A program made the position numbers and the translations under genes. A stretch of DNA of 64,000 bases, taken from Bradyrhizobium mercantei. GTDB taxonomy: Bacteria > Pseudomonadota > Alphaproteobacteria > Rhizobiales > Xanthobacteraceae. Below are positions 45,291 to 54,383 of this stretch, one piece after another. The notes below the pieces were generated by a model. It was not told the origin of the DNA. It searched no databases and was given only the letters and a program-made list of their open reading frames with translations. The stretch covers positions 857,277 through 921,276 of the forward strand of contig NZ_MKFI01000003.1 in assembly GCF_001982635.1 (NCBI RefSeq), given 5' to 3'. The first letter of the stretch is position 1; every line of letters starts with the position of its first letter.

Positions 45291-46209
45291 CGACTTTTAT
45301 AAGATGGGCATCGTAGTCCTTCTCGAACGACTCGCGTTGTATAGCGACCGTTGTTTCACCCTTTTTTAGAACGAAGTTCCTTTCAGTTTTCGCAAATTCA
45401 AAGGCGATCTTTTCGACGGCCTTCTTGTCCCCGTCTCTTGCCACAGAGAAGAGAGCGAGTAGACGAAACTGCGCGTTTGTCATCTCATTCTGAAAATACT
45501 TAATCTCAAACAGACTGTAGCGGTAAAGGCGCAGAAAGAAATAAGCAAACAATTGCACAAATGCGGCCAGGGTGAGTCTAATAAGAAATCGGACTCCAAC
45601 GTCCGTGGCACTTGAGCCGGAACTTAACTCGCTTGTTGCCGTCCATACAAACCAGGTCAATATGGCCAAGCCAACTGCCGACACTGCCGAGCCTATGGCT
45701 AGGTTGATGTTTGCCCTGCGCCCCAACGCATCGACTTCCTCTTGGAGGCGATTTCTGATGCGGGCGCCGAAATTGCGCAAATAAGAAAAATGCTCACTTT
45801 TAGAGTCTTCCGCCTGAAACTCTTCGCGCCATACCGCGGATAACTGCTGAACGGTCTCCTCCGATAAGGCTTTCCTTGTTTCGAGAAGAAGGTCTTCGCG
45901 CTCCTGAGCGGTCAGTAGAGAGGTTTCGGCGCTACTTGCCTTAATCTCGGCTCGAATAGCGGCATTCAAATCGTCAGGCGCGGCCACGCTGAGCCCGCGG
46001 AGTGTGACCCTGGCATCTTGGAGATAAGAGAAGAGAGCAGTTGAGGCGCCGGTTACCAGTACAAGAATTCCAGCTGCGGTTATTATCTGGCTCTGGAAGT
46101 AAGACGTAATGGCGCTTGTTCCGAGCGACATGAAAGTCACGGCGAGACCCAATACCGCAACCACGATCGGCGTTGGAAGTTTACGCGCCCCTTGCATGTT
46201 GTCAGACAT
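45256..46209 (-). CDS. Membrane hypothetical protein with coiled-coil region
   Basis: A 317-residue protein from ATG at 46209 with GAGG before it. Hydrophobic helices at about 15-32 and 42-60, a long charged helical region (70-160), then helices at about 170-190 and 205-225, and a charged C-terminus. It resembles chemoreceptor-like or mechanosensory membrane proteins only in layout. Co-transcribed with the next minus-strand frame. Confidence 0.6.
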   Translation of the reverse strand: MSDNMQGARKLPTPIVVAVLGLAVTFMSLGTSAITSYFQSQIITAAGILVLVTGASTALFSYLQDARVTLRGLSVAAPDDLNAAIRAEIKASSAETSLLTAQEREDLLLETRKALSEETVQQLSAVWREEFQAEDSKSEHFSYLRNFGARIRNRLQEEVDALGRRANINLAIGSAVSAVGLAILTWFVWTATSELSSGSSATDVGVRFLIRLTLAAFVQLFAYFFLRLYRYSLFEIKYFQNEMTNAQFRLLALFSVARDGDKKAVEKIAFEFAKTERNFVLKKGETTVAIQRESFEKDYDAHLIKVVEAAVGKKEGS

Positions 46210-46552
46210 CGCACCCAACCTCGTGAAGGGCGCAACTCTATGTTTAGTAAAGATAAATGTACACCATCTACGCGGTTGAATTTGGACTGATCAACCGATT
46301 TTGTGCATTTCGGCCTGGTGCATCTCCGCCATCGCAGCCAGGCACGGTGCTGCTAGGTTGCATCCTCGACCTCAGGCCATTTAGAATTGGTTCATAGCCA
46401 TCGTGCAACCGAAGGGCGCCCCCGTGGTACTGCGGTTAGGCGGAAACATCATCCGTCGCGTTCGCTGTGTAACCGATCAAAATAGCTTGCGGTGACTGTT
46501 GCCAAAATTTTCGTTCACCAAAACGGCTAGCCAATTCGGTGGAATCGTCTCA
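46210..46552. other. Intergenic region without supported features
   Basis: About 340 bases, AT-richer than the flanks. No gene, hairpin or repeat that I can defend. Confidence 0.4.
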
Positions 46553-47002
46553 CTACGTCTCGATGTTCAACTCCATGAAGTCGTAGACGATACCCTCGAG
46601 CTGATCTATCGACGCCGTCCAAATGTCTAAATGATATTCCTTACTCTGTGGCTTGATTGATACTGAAACCGTTCCGTCCAGCTGGACACCCACCACGCAC
46701 TTTCGTTGAACATCCTCTGAATACTTGTCCTCAAACATTATGATTACATCGCCGACGGTGCGGTCTGCGTCCGGATTGTAAGGTTGGAGATAGAGTTTTC
46801 TGCCTCCGGTCATTGCGGCATTTGTCGTCGCGACAGTCTGTGCCAGGACGTGATATAAGCGCCGGCATTCGTTTACAGCTCGGGCTTTCGCTTCTTTGGC
46901 GCGGTGATCAGCCATCGCCCGCCGCGCTAATTCGGCCACCTGCGCGCGGTCAGCGGCGTCCTGCTTTTCGAGAATTGATCTCAGCCTATTGTTTTCGGCC
47001 AT
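46553..47002 (-). CDS. Hypothetical protein, third gene of a tight operon
   Basis: A 149-residue protein with a charged helical N-terminus (1-60) and a beta-rich C-terminal half (GVQLDGTVSVSIKPQ). It starts one base after the stop of the preceding gene, so translation is coupled. Unrecognised family. Confidence 0.6.
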   Translation of the reverse strand: MAENNRLRSILEKQDAADRAQVAELARRAMADHRAKEAKARAVNECRRLYHVLAQTVATTNAAMTGGRKLYLQPYNPDADRTVGDVIIMFEDKYSEDVQRKCVVGVQLDGTVSVSIKPQSKEYHLDIWTASIDQLEGIVYDFMELNIET

Positions 47003-47308
47003 TTAGCCCCCGCCGACGATGAGGTGTTCTTCCTCTTTGCTAGCGTTCCGCTCGCTCACCACGAGACCCACGTTGATGAACTGATGTGGAGAGCCGGCCG
47101 GTCGAAAGAAGCGACTTTCGACTGTGTAGACCTTGTGCTTCTCGATTTCGCGAGCGCCCTCTATTGAAGGTGCAATCATGTCACCCACATTCGGCAAAAC
47201 ACCGCCGAAATCCGAAAGCGTAAAGTCGTAGCCAACCTGCCAATATCCATCGATACCGTCGGATGATCTACCGCGTCTGAATAGTCGGATGTTTAGTTCA
47301 CGTGTCAT
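47003..47308 (-). CDS. Hypothetical protein, second gene of a tight operon
   Basis: A 101-residue, beta-rich cytoplasmic protein (MTRELNIRLFRRGR, then PNVGDMIAPSIEG and INVGLVVSERNASKEEE). Overlaps the first gene by four bases (ATGA) and abuts the third. Unrecognised. Confidence 0.6.
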   Translation of the reverse strand: MTRELNIRLFRRGRSSDGIDGYWQVGYDFTLSDFGGVLPNVGDMIAPSIEGAREIEKHKVYTVESRFFRPAGSPHQFINVGLVVSERNASKEEEHLIVGGG

Positions 47309-47496
47309 TTTCGGTTGTCCTTGACGAGCCGACCGTAAACAGGACCATCGCGGCGAACCTGAGCCGCTAAGGCATTGTCGAGATAGCCGGTGGCATCAAG
47401 CCGCCACAGCCGTGGATCGAGTTCCTTCGGAAATCGTTCGGTCGGCGTAACCAAGACGCGCGAGCTGCCGACCTCTCTGAAAACGCGGAGTGTCAT
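47305..47496 (-). CDS. Hypothetical protein, first gene of a tight operon
   Basis: Sixty-three residues from ATG at 47496 (MTLRVFREVGSSRVLVTPTE) with AAGG before it; a longer frame starts at 47547. The last part is basic (GPVYGRLVKDNRK). The operon starts about 65 bases from the att-like repeat copy 2. Unrecognised. Confidence 0.55.
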   Translation of the reverse strand: MTLRVFREVGSSRVLVTPTERFPKELDPRLWRLDATGYLDNALAAQVRRDGPVYGRLVKDNRK

Positions 47497-47561
47497 TGCC
47501 TTGCTCTCTCGAATCAACTCGGAACCGGAAGTATAGCAATTGGCCATCCGGGAATATCGGT

Positions 47562-47646
47562 TAGTCGCTTTTGGTGAGTCGAAAGCCGCTAATATTGAAA
47601 ATACTGACTTTTTGGCCTCGACTGGCGCAAGGGGCGATTCGAACTA
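47562..47646 (+). repeat. Diverged att-like direct repeat, copy 2
   Basis: Same block order as 11334-11418: TAGTCGC, TTTGGTGAGT-GAAA, TTGAAA, TTTTTGGCCT, GACTGGCGCAAGGGG. The end, read on the minus strand, is GTTCGAATCGCCCCTTGCGC then CA, like the T-loop and acceptor 3' half of a tRNA without its 5' half. That is the pattern left at one end of an element inserted in a tRNA gene. Confidence 0.5.
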
Positions 47647-47700
47647 CGGCATCCATCGTTGAGCGACTTCGCGTTTCGCCCAGAGGAGTCCACTCCAATA

Positions 47701-47958
47701 TCAACTTTCACTTTCCGCGTTGCGCTTCAGCTCACGATTAATCCGATCCTTTACCCGACGGACCGCAAGAAGCTGCAATTTCGTTTGGGTCTTTCCGCTG
47801 ATCGTCCTGTCATCGATCTCAAAGCGGTAGTGCCATTCGCCCGGCAACGCTTCTCGCATGTGGAATTGCACTCCTCTGTGCTGCATAATTGTTCCAACCC
47901 CAATCACACAAGGTGCCTCTGCCCGGGCACCGCGTCGGTCGCGTGCAGATTGATCCAT
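47701..47958 (-). CDS. Small hypothetical protein of a common rhizobial type
   Basis: Eighty-five residues. The pattern YRFEIDDRTISGKTQTKLQL followed by LAVRRVKDRINRELK resembles a frequent small Bradyrhizobium protein of unknown function, by memory only. Highly basic C-terminus. It stands alone on the other side of the att-like repeat. Confidence 0.5.
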   Translation of the reverse strand: MDQSARDRRGARAEAPCVIGVGTIMQHRGVQFHMREALPGEWHYRFEIDDRTISGKTQTKLQLLAVRRVKDRINRELKRNAESES

Positions 47959-48854
47959 GATTTCTCAATCATGGGAACGTTGATCTAACACCGAAAGGGA
48001 GCCGCCGATCCTATCGGACCGGCGGCCAAGTCAAGGGAGGAAACGCCCGTTAGGGCAGCGGTAGCGAGACTACCGCATGGCACCGCCGATCTCTCGGCGG
48101 ATCTCGAATATACATTTTGCGACTAGGCTAGAGAATGATCCGCCTACTCATCGAATGGAGATGATGCGCAGTCGTCTACGCATTGCTGGCTTCAAGTAAT
48201 TCAATCGAGAACGCACCGAAAGGAAAAGTTGCGTACGCAGCGTACCAATTGAGCTCTTTCGTGCTTTCTCATTGGATCTTCAACAAGTCAGCGCTGTTTC
48301 GCGCGACGGTGTCCCGAGCCATCCATGAAGTGCAAAGCGTGCCGTTCCCTCCTTCGGAGCACGCAAGAGGCGCCAAGCGCAGCCGCAATGGCTCGCCCGG
48401 CAGTGTGAAGATTCAATAGCAGATCACGGATGTCCAATTATCAACTATCGATGTCGGTAGTTTCGAGGCGCGACCCTCAATGTAGTCTGAGTGCACCAAG
48501 GCCTATCTAGATCTGCGGAAATACTTCCGAGAAGGAAGGAGTTCCAACGACCGCTGCCAGCCAAAGAGAAAACCACAAGCAACGGATCTAACCTCAACTT
48601 GCGTCTTCCGATCGATTGTCCTGGCATTTTTGGGCATATCCATCGCTCGGTCCGACGCTATCGGACCGCAATCTGCGCGCCGATTGACGGGCGCGTCAGA
48701 ACAATTCGGGTAAATCCCGATGCGGAGGCGACCATCGGATTGGATTCCGTCGATGGGGACCCCGCAAGCGAATAGTTGAGCGCACCGACGACAGCTATTG
48801 ATCCGCCAGTCATCACAAAGCCCCATCCACTTCCCAGTCGAAAGACATCTGTTT
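47959..48854. other. Stretch without supported genes upstream of the CapA-like gene
   Basis: About 900 bases. No gene, transposase remnant or clear promoter recognised. Confidence 0.4.
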
Positions 48855-50183
48855 ATGCCGCGTCATCTTCCCGCAAGTCCTGCCGAGGTTTTCCGTGCCT
48901 CTGCCCGACTGCGCGCAGCCGTACGATGCGCCACATGGTTACGGCTCTGGGATCGTCCGCTGCAGAATGTCGCGACCGATTTAGCGGAGATGGAATTTGC
49001 CGATATGGCGTACTGGTTCTACAAAAGCGCCAGGCCGATCATAGCATCAGAAAACAAGGTATCTGGGACCCTTTTTCTACACGACAACTCGGTTGTGAAG
49101 TTGCCGGATGAGTTCAGGAGCGATAGTTCGGTGACGCTGAGCGCATCTGGTGATTTAATTCAGGCGGATGGTCTCGAATTCTCCAAGGACATCCTTTTTG
49201 AAAAGGTTGCTTCTGCCCTCTTTGATGCTGACATTTCATTCGCAAATTATGAATCGCCTGTAGCAGAAGAGGAGGTCGTAAGAAGAGCCATAGGTGACGG
49301 ACGCACGGCGATGATGTGTTGCTCATTCGCTCAATATGCTGCGTTGACCGAACATCGGGGCAAGCATTTTACAGTTCTTAACGCGGCCAATAATCATATA
49401 TTGGACTTGGGAATAGAGGGGATTGAAGCGACCCGGACAGCGATGACCCAAACCGGGATCGTTGATATTGGTGCTCCCCGTCGCCCCGAGGAATACGGGC
49501 GAGCAAACATTCTTGCGAAGAAGCAAATTACAATCGGGTTCGTATCGGCGACATTTGGACTCAATGCTCATCAGTTGCCCGAGAACGAAACGTTTCGTGT
49601 GCACACGGCGAGACTCTTGTCCAAGTACGTCCCAACGGACTTGGCGTTGCTCAAAAAGCAAATCGAGGATTGCAAGACGCAAGGTTGTGATTTCATTGTT
49701 GCGTCAATTCATTGGGGCTACGAATTTGAGTTTTTTCCACGGTACAGACAAATCGAGGCCGCTCATTCATTGATTGAGGAGGGAGTGGACCTGATTCTGG
49801 GTCATCATCCTCACGTTATTCAGCCGCTTGAATATTACCGGACAAAGAGGGATCCAGATCGTATTGGTGTTATCGCCTATTCTTTGGGCAGCTTGACGTG
49901 GGGATGGTATACCGCGCCGCACCTCGTCTTAAGTATGATCTTGAACGTTCGATTGTCGAAGGGCGGCAGAAATGGCGCTCACCGCACTTACATCGAAAGC
50001 GTCAAGCCCATTCCGGTATTTCGTGGTATTTCTTGTCAGGGCAAAAAAGCACTGATGCGCATTGAAAAGCTGGAAGACCATTTGGATGAATGTACATCTT
50101 CTCCTCCAGCGGAGCGTATTAGGCGAATGAAAGAGTATGTTGATCTGGTTCTTGGAAGCTGGACAAAGAAGTCTCTCGGATAG
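48855..50183 (+). CDS. CapA/PgsA-family metallophosphatase-like protein
   Basis: A 442-residue protein from the ATG at 48855. Family marks in order: FANYESPVAEEE, NAANNHILDLGIEG, VASIHWGYEFE and LILGHHPHVIQPLE, the metal-binding motifs of the CapA (poly-gamma-glutamate capsule) calcineurin-like fold. There is no clear signal peptide; many CapA-like proteins outside capsule operons have unknown substrates. No capB or capC nearby, so capsule synthesis is not supported. Confidence 0.8.
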   Translation: MPRHLPASPAEVFRASARLRAAVRCATWLRLWDRPLQNVATDLAEMEFADMAYWFYKSARPIIASENKVSGTLFLHDNSVVKLPDEFRSDSSVTLSASGDLIQADGLEFSKDILFEKVASALFDADISFANYESPVAEEEVVRRAIGDGRTAMMCCSFAQYAALTEHRGKHFTVLNAANNHILDLGIEGIEATRTAMTQTGIVDIGAPRRPEEYGRANILAKKQITIGFVSATFGLNAHQLPENETFRVHTARLLSKYVPTDLALLKKQIEDCKTQGCDFIVASIHWGYEFEFFPRYRQIEAAHSLIEEGVDLILGHHPHVIQPLEYYRTKRDPDRIGVIAYSLGSLTWGWYTAPHLVLSMILNVRLSKGGRNGAHRTYIESVKPIPVFRGISCQGKKALMRIEKLEDHLDECTSSPPAERIRRMKEYVDLVLGSWTKKSLG

Positions 50184-50393
50184 ACTTTTCGTTGCAATCC
50201 AGTTCGCATCCGATGCTCTGACGATCGGCGCTTCGACGAAGGCGAGGGCGCAGACGAGCAGCCAGCCGTTTCGATTCTCACGGGATCGTTGAGAGGCGCG
50301 ATTAGGCCCACCCGCTCATTCCGGGCTCGCTTGCGAGAATAATTTCCTCAATTGCGACAGTCGCCAACCATTCCAACGAATGCCTCTGCGAAA

Positions 50394-52076
50394 TCATCCA
50401 TTCGCTGCGACCTGCTCTGCTGCAGCCTCATCCTGCGCCATCTTGCGTAGAGCGCCACGAATTATCTTGCCCGTGGTTGTTAGGGGAATCTCATCAATGA
50501 AGCGTACGACACGCGGATATTCGTGCGCCGCTAGGCGTGACTTGACGAAGTTTGCAATGTCGTCAGCCAATGCATCTGATCCAACATGTCCATCCTTAAG
50601 CACGACATATGCGGCAACGACCGCCCCCCGCAGCGGATCCGGTTTAGCGACGACCCCGGCAAGACGGACAGCTTGGTGCGCAAGCAGGCAATCCTCAACT
50701 TCTGCAGGGCCAATTCTATAGCCGGCGGAGCCAATGACATCGTCATTGCGCCCCACAAAGTGAAGCCGGCCCTCAGCATCGCGCACCCCCTGGTCACCCG
50801 TGAGAAGCCATTTCCCATCCGGCCCTTCTACGAACTTCTCGCGGGTCCCTTCGGAATTGTGCCAGTAGCCGATGAACATCACGGGGTCGGGAGATAAAAC
50901 CGCAAGGGCGCCTTCCGTCTCGTTGGGTTGGCGAATGCCGGTCGCAGCATCGATTACATCAACAACGTGACCAGGCACAGACCGGCCCATTTTGCCCGGA
51001 AAGGGGGGCTCTAGCGCTGCACAGGAAGAGACCACCATGTTGCACTCGGTCTGGCCGTAAAACTCGTTGATCGTGACCCCAAGCGTCGCACGCCCCCATT
51101 CGATCAATTCTGCACCAAGCGGTTCGCCGCCGCTTGCCACCGAGCGAAGGCGCACCTTGGGCGTCTGGGTCTTAGGCAGGAGCTTCATCATCTTCAAAGC
51201 GGTGGGAGGCAAAAAGGCGTTGCGAATTCGGCAGGTCTTGATCAGTTCGAACGCTGCCTCTGCGGTGAATTTCGTAAACCGACAGGCGACAACCGGGATG
51301 CCATGATGAAGCGCTGGCATGAGTACATCGAGCAGACCGCCAATCCATGCCCAGTCAGCAGGAGTCCAGAAACGATCTCCGTCGTGAGGAAGAAACTCGT
51401 GGCTCATTTCAACACCCGGAAGATGTCCCAGCAGAACCCTGTGGGCATGTAGGGCACCTTTAGGGTTTCCTGTGGTGCCTGACGTGTAAATTAGAATTGC
51501 TGGATCATCTGCGCGTGTCGATACAGGTTCGAAGACATCTGATTCTGCCGCGCAAAGTGCAGCGTAATTCTTGGCCGGTCCAATCGCGCCATCGACGCAG
51601 ATGATCAACTCCAATGCAGGGAGTCGCTGAAGAAGAGGTTTTATTCGCTCGACGCCCGAGGCGTCGGTTACGATTGCTCTTGCGCCAGAATTTGCCAGGC
51701 GATGTAGAAGGGCATCGGGTCCAAACAGTGTAAATAGCGGGATCGAGATGCATGCGAGTTTTGCGAGCGCAACATGCACCACTGCTGTCTCGAAGCGCTG
51801 AGGAAGCATAACCCCAACCCGATCGCCCATCTCTCCGGCACGTCGGCCAATGCCGCGCGCGCTCAAGGCGTTAGCCAGCCGGTTGGAGATTGCCTTCAAG
51901 TCGCCGAAGCTGTATTCGCGAGTGGGTTTTCCAGGCTCCACGTCGATGATCGCCAATCGACCGGGTTCCTTATCGGCCCACCTGTCGCATATATCCGCAC
52001 CGATATTATAGTAATCAGGGATATTCCAGCGGAACCCATTTCGAACCTCATCGAACGTTTTTCCTTTTTTCAGCAT
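50394..52076 (-). CDS. Acyl-CoA synthetase (AMP-forming), medium-chain/AcsM-like
   Basis: A 560-residue adenylate-forming enzyme from ATG at 52076 (a GTG three bases before is equally open). Core motif ILIYTSGTTGNPKG, then NEFYGQTECN, LLTGDQGVRD and the C-terminal GRNDDVIGSAGYRIGP and TTTGKIIR with the catalytic Lys. It activates a carboxylic acid to its CoA thioester. It is divergent from the catabolic cluster and may activate an acid released by the deacylase. Substrate unknown. Confidence 0.85.
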   Translation of the reverse strand: MLKKGKTFDEVRNGFRWNIPDYYNIGADICDRWADKEPGRLAIIDVEPGKPTREYSFGDLKAISNRLANALSARGIGRRAGEMGDRVGVMLPQRFETAVVHVALAKLACISIPLFTLFGPDALLHRLANSGARAIVTDASGVERIKPLLQRLPALELIICVDGAIGPAKNYAALCAAESDVFEPVSTRADDPAILIYTSGTTGNPKGALHAHRVLLGHLPGVEMSHEFLPHDGDRFWTPADWAWIGGLLDVLMPALHHGIPVVACRFTKFTAEAAFELIKTCRIRNAFLPPTALKMMKLLPKTQTPKVRLRSVASGGEPLGAELIEWGRATLGVTINEFYGQTECNMVVSSCAALEPPFPGKMGRSVPGHVVDVIDAATGIRQPNETEGALAVLSPDPVMFIGYWHNSEGTREKFVEGPDGKWLLTGDQGVRDAEGRLHFVGRNDDVIGSAGYRIGPAEVEDCLLAHQAVRLAGVVAKPDPLRGAVVAAYVVLKDGHVGSDALADDIANFVKSRLAAHEYPRVVRFIDEIPLTTTGKIIRGALRKMAQDEAAAEQVAANG

Positions 52077-52798
52077 CACTGATCCTTTGTCCTGCGTCTG
52101 AAATGGCCGCCGTCCTTGACCCGAGTTCCGGGCGATAAACGGGCCCTTCGGCTATTGTGCTCGTCGTCGTGTTTCCAGCGTCCGCTCCGATGTCATGGCG
52201 TCTGTTACGATCAGCAGTCCTCCCCGACCGATGCATTGAGGCGTACCCGCTGCGCCTTTCGCGCGTCCGGTCATATCTGAAGCGAGAGCTTCGCCAACTC
52301 CAGGAAACCGGCGGTATCGGCGATAGGCGCAAAAGCGAAGTGCGAATGCTGACCGCGCGCCTCGCGGCCGCTTCGTGTGGGTACGCTCACGCAGACCTCT
52401 CCCGCAGTCGGGTGAGCAGGGATAAAGCCCCTGCGAGCCTCTTGTGAGCGGCTGGCTGTCAGTGAAGTCTTTGACGCTGGCAGCGTCCAAGTAGCCGGTC
52501 TGTGCTGAGGCGCTCACGATACTCTTCTCCATTCGATCGAGAGTTCGGAAGCGCCCGCACGGAAGCTCGCCCAGTTCCGCGCGGTTGTTGAGCCCGTTGG
52601 CGTAGCGCGCTCTGTCCTCCCTTGCTGTGTCACGCAACCTAACCTGAGAAATTCTGGGTCGGAAAAAGCCGAGTTCCGGCAATAGGCTTATGAAAATAAT
52701 ATGTCAAATGAAAGAAAATGTTTGACTTTGATCTATGAATTTCGTTCTCTTGGGTAGTTCAGTGTGGCGCTGGGTGCCATGCACCAACTTCGGGTGAC
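52077..52798. other. Divergent control region of the catabolic cluster
   Basis: About 720 bases between the acyl-CoA synthetase and the amidohydrolase gene. The right part is AT-rich and contains a dyad (52703-52726). No regulator gene is present. Confidence 0.45.
52703..52726 (+). promoter_or_regulatory. Inverted repeat, candidate operator
   Basis: GTCAAA at 52703-52708 and TTTGAC at 52721-52726 form a perfect 6-bp dyad with 12 bases between, in the AT-rich zone just before the plus-strand catabolic genes. The right arm, as TTTGACTTTGAT, could also be part of a -35 box. A repressor or activator site is inferred. Confidence 0.35.
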
Positions 52799-53599
52799 GT
52801 GTTGCTGTACGCAGAAACCTTGCCGAGTGTGCTCTCGCCATCGGACCCACGCCCGGTTGAACTGGTCAATGCCAACGGACGTGCTGACTTCGTGCTGGTT
52901 TGCGAGCACGCGGGGGTCGCTGTTCCAGGGCGTCTCAAGAACCTTGGTCTGCCCGCGGCCGAAACCCTCGGGCATATTGCCTACGATATCGGCGCCGAAG
53001 GTGTAGCGCGTTGCCTTGCGGATCGCCTCGATGCTCCGCTTTTCCTGCAGCGCTATAGCCGGCTTGTCATCGACTGCAATCGTCCCTTTAACGCGCCCGA
53101 TTGCGTTCCGGAGGTGAGCGATGGGACAGTCGTGCCGGGCAATTTGCAACTCGCGGAGTATCATCGCCGTCAGCGCTATGCGGAGATCCACGAGCCATTC
53201 CATCGGGAAGTGGCGCTCTTTCTCGACCGTCGCGCGACGGCGGGTTCGCCGGCGGTCCTGGTCGCCGTGCATAGCTTTACGCCGCGGCTGGCGGGAGGGC
53301 CCGAGCGACCTTGGCAACTCGGTGTGCTCTCCAACCGTGACCGCAGCTTTGCCGAGCGTTTCCTGGGCTCTTTTCAGGAGCGGAATCCAACGACGATCTG
53401 CGCACATAACGAGCCGTATGTCGTCGACGATGAGGGCGACTACACGATTCCGGTGCACGGGGAGGCGCGCGGCTTGCTGCACCTGTTGCTTGAAATTCGT
53501 AACGATTTGATCGGTGATCCCGAGGGGCAGCACCGATGGGCGAGCTTGATTGCCGATGGGCTGATCGATGCGCGAGAGAAAAAGCATGTCAACGATTGA
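52799..53599 (+). CDS. N-formylglutamate amidohydrolase-family protein
   Basis: A 266-residue protein (GTG start). Family segments: ADFVLVCEHAGVAVPG, LVIDCNRPFN, VAVHSFTPRLAG and WQLGVLSNRD, fitting the FGase (PF05013) fold that removes formyl or similar groups from amino acids. No histidine-degradation genes are nearby, so the formylglutamate step of the hut pathway is unlikely; it probably acts in this cluster's own pathway. It overlaps the next gene by 14 bases. Confidence 0.85.
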   Translation: MLLYAETLPSVLSPSDPRPVELVNANGRADFVLVCEHAGVAVPGRLKNLGLPAAETLGHIAYDIGAEGVARCLADRLDAPLFLQRYSRLVIDCNRPFNAPDCVPEVSDGTVVPGNLQLAEYHRRQRYAEIHEPFHREVALFLDRRATAGSPAVLVAVHSFTPRLAGGPERPWQLGVLSNRDRSFAERFLGSFQERNPTTICAHNEPYVVDDEGDYTIPVHGEARGLLHLLLEIRNDLIGDPEGQHRWASLIADGLIDAREKKHVND

Positions 53600-54248
53600 C
53601 TTTCCCACGACACGCGAGATGCCGCTCAATCCGAAGCAGTCGGCGCTGTTGTTCATCGACGTGCAGAACTTTTGCGTGCGACGCGATGGCGGCGAGTTCA
53701 AGGATGTGTCGGACGCCGAGATTGCCGGCAAGTACGGCTATTATTTCGATCGTTTGAATAACCTTGCCATCCCCAACATGCAGCGGTTGCAGGGGGCGTT
53801 TCGTGCCGCAGGCATGGAAGTACTCTACACCACGATCGAGAGTCTCACCAAGGATGGTCGCGATCGCAGCCTCGATTACAAGATCACGGGCTTCAATGTC
53901 CCAAAGGGCTCATGGGACGGGAAGGTTATCGACGAGATCGCGCCCGGCGACGACGAAATCGTGCTGCCGAAATCGTCCTCGAGCGTCTTTGTGTCCACCC
54001 ACGTCGATTACCTGCTGCGCAATCTTGGGGTTAAGCAGCTGGTGTTGGCCGGGCTGGTTACCGACCAGTGCGTGGAATCTGCGGTGCGTGACGCCTGCGA
54101 TCTCGGCTACCTCGTGACGCTCGTACCAGATGCCTGCGCCACCTATAGCCAGGACCGTCACGACAACACTCTGCGAGCGATCAAGGGGTATTGTCGCCAG
54201 GTCGATACAGATGCGCTGCTCGACGAGATCGGAAGGTACTCGGGATAA
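53586..54248 (+). CDS. Isochorismatase-family cysteine hydrolase
   Basis: A 220-residue enzyme from ATG at 53586. The Asp-Lys-Cys triad is in place: Asp25 in LLFIDVQN, Lys129 in VLPKSSSS and Cys162 in TDQCVESAVRDA. The family includes N-carbamoyl-sarcosine amidase, ureidoacrylate hydrolase and biuret hydrolase, all hydrolysing C-N bonds. Overlap with the amidohydrolase gene suggests the two enzymes work in sequence. The exact substrate cannot be read. Confidence 0.85.
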   Translation: MSTIDFPTTREMPLNPKQSALLFIDVQNFCVRRDGGEFKDVSDAEIAGKYGYYFDRLNNLAIPNMQRLQGAFRAAGMEVLYTTIESLTKDGRDRSLDYKITGFNVPKGSWDGKVIDEIAPGDDEIVLPKSSSSVFVSTHVDYLLRNLGVKQLVLAGLVTDQCVESAVRDACDLGYLVTLVPDACATYSQDRHDNTLRAIKGYCRQVDTDALLDEIGRYSG

Positions 54249-54383
54249 GCGGCCGAGAGCGAGTGAATCGTAATGCTTCGCGACTGAGGTGCCGCCTGAA
54301 CCAAAACGCGACGGCCGCACTCGTCGATTTGCACCCGTTCAAAGATGTTCAGCACGTGCCATCAAGGAGAGGGGAATATAACG

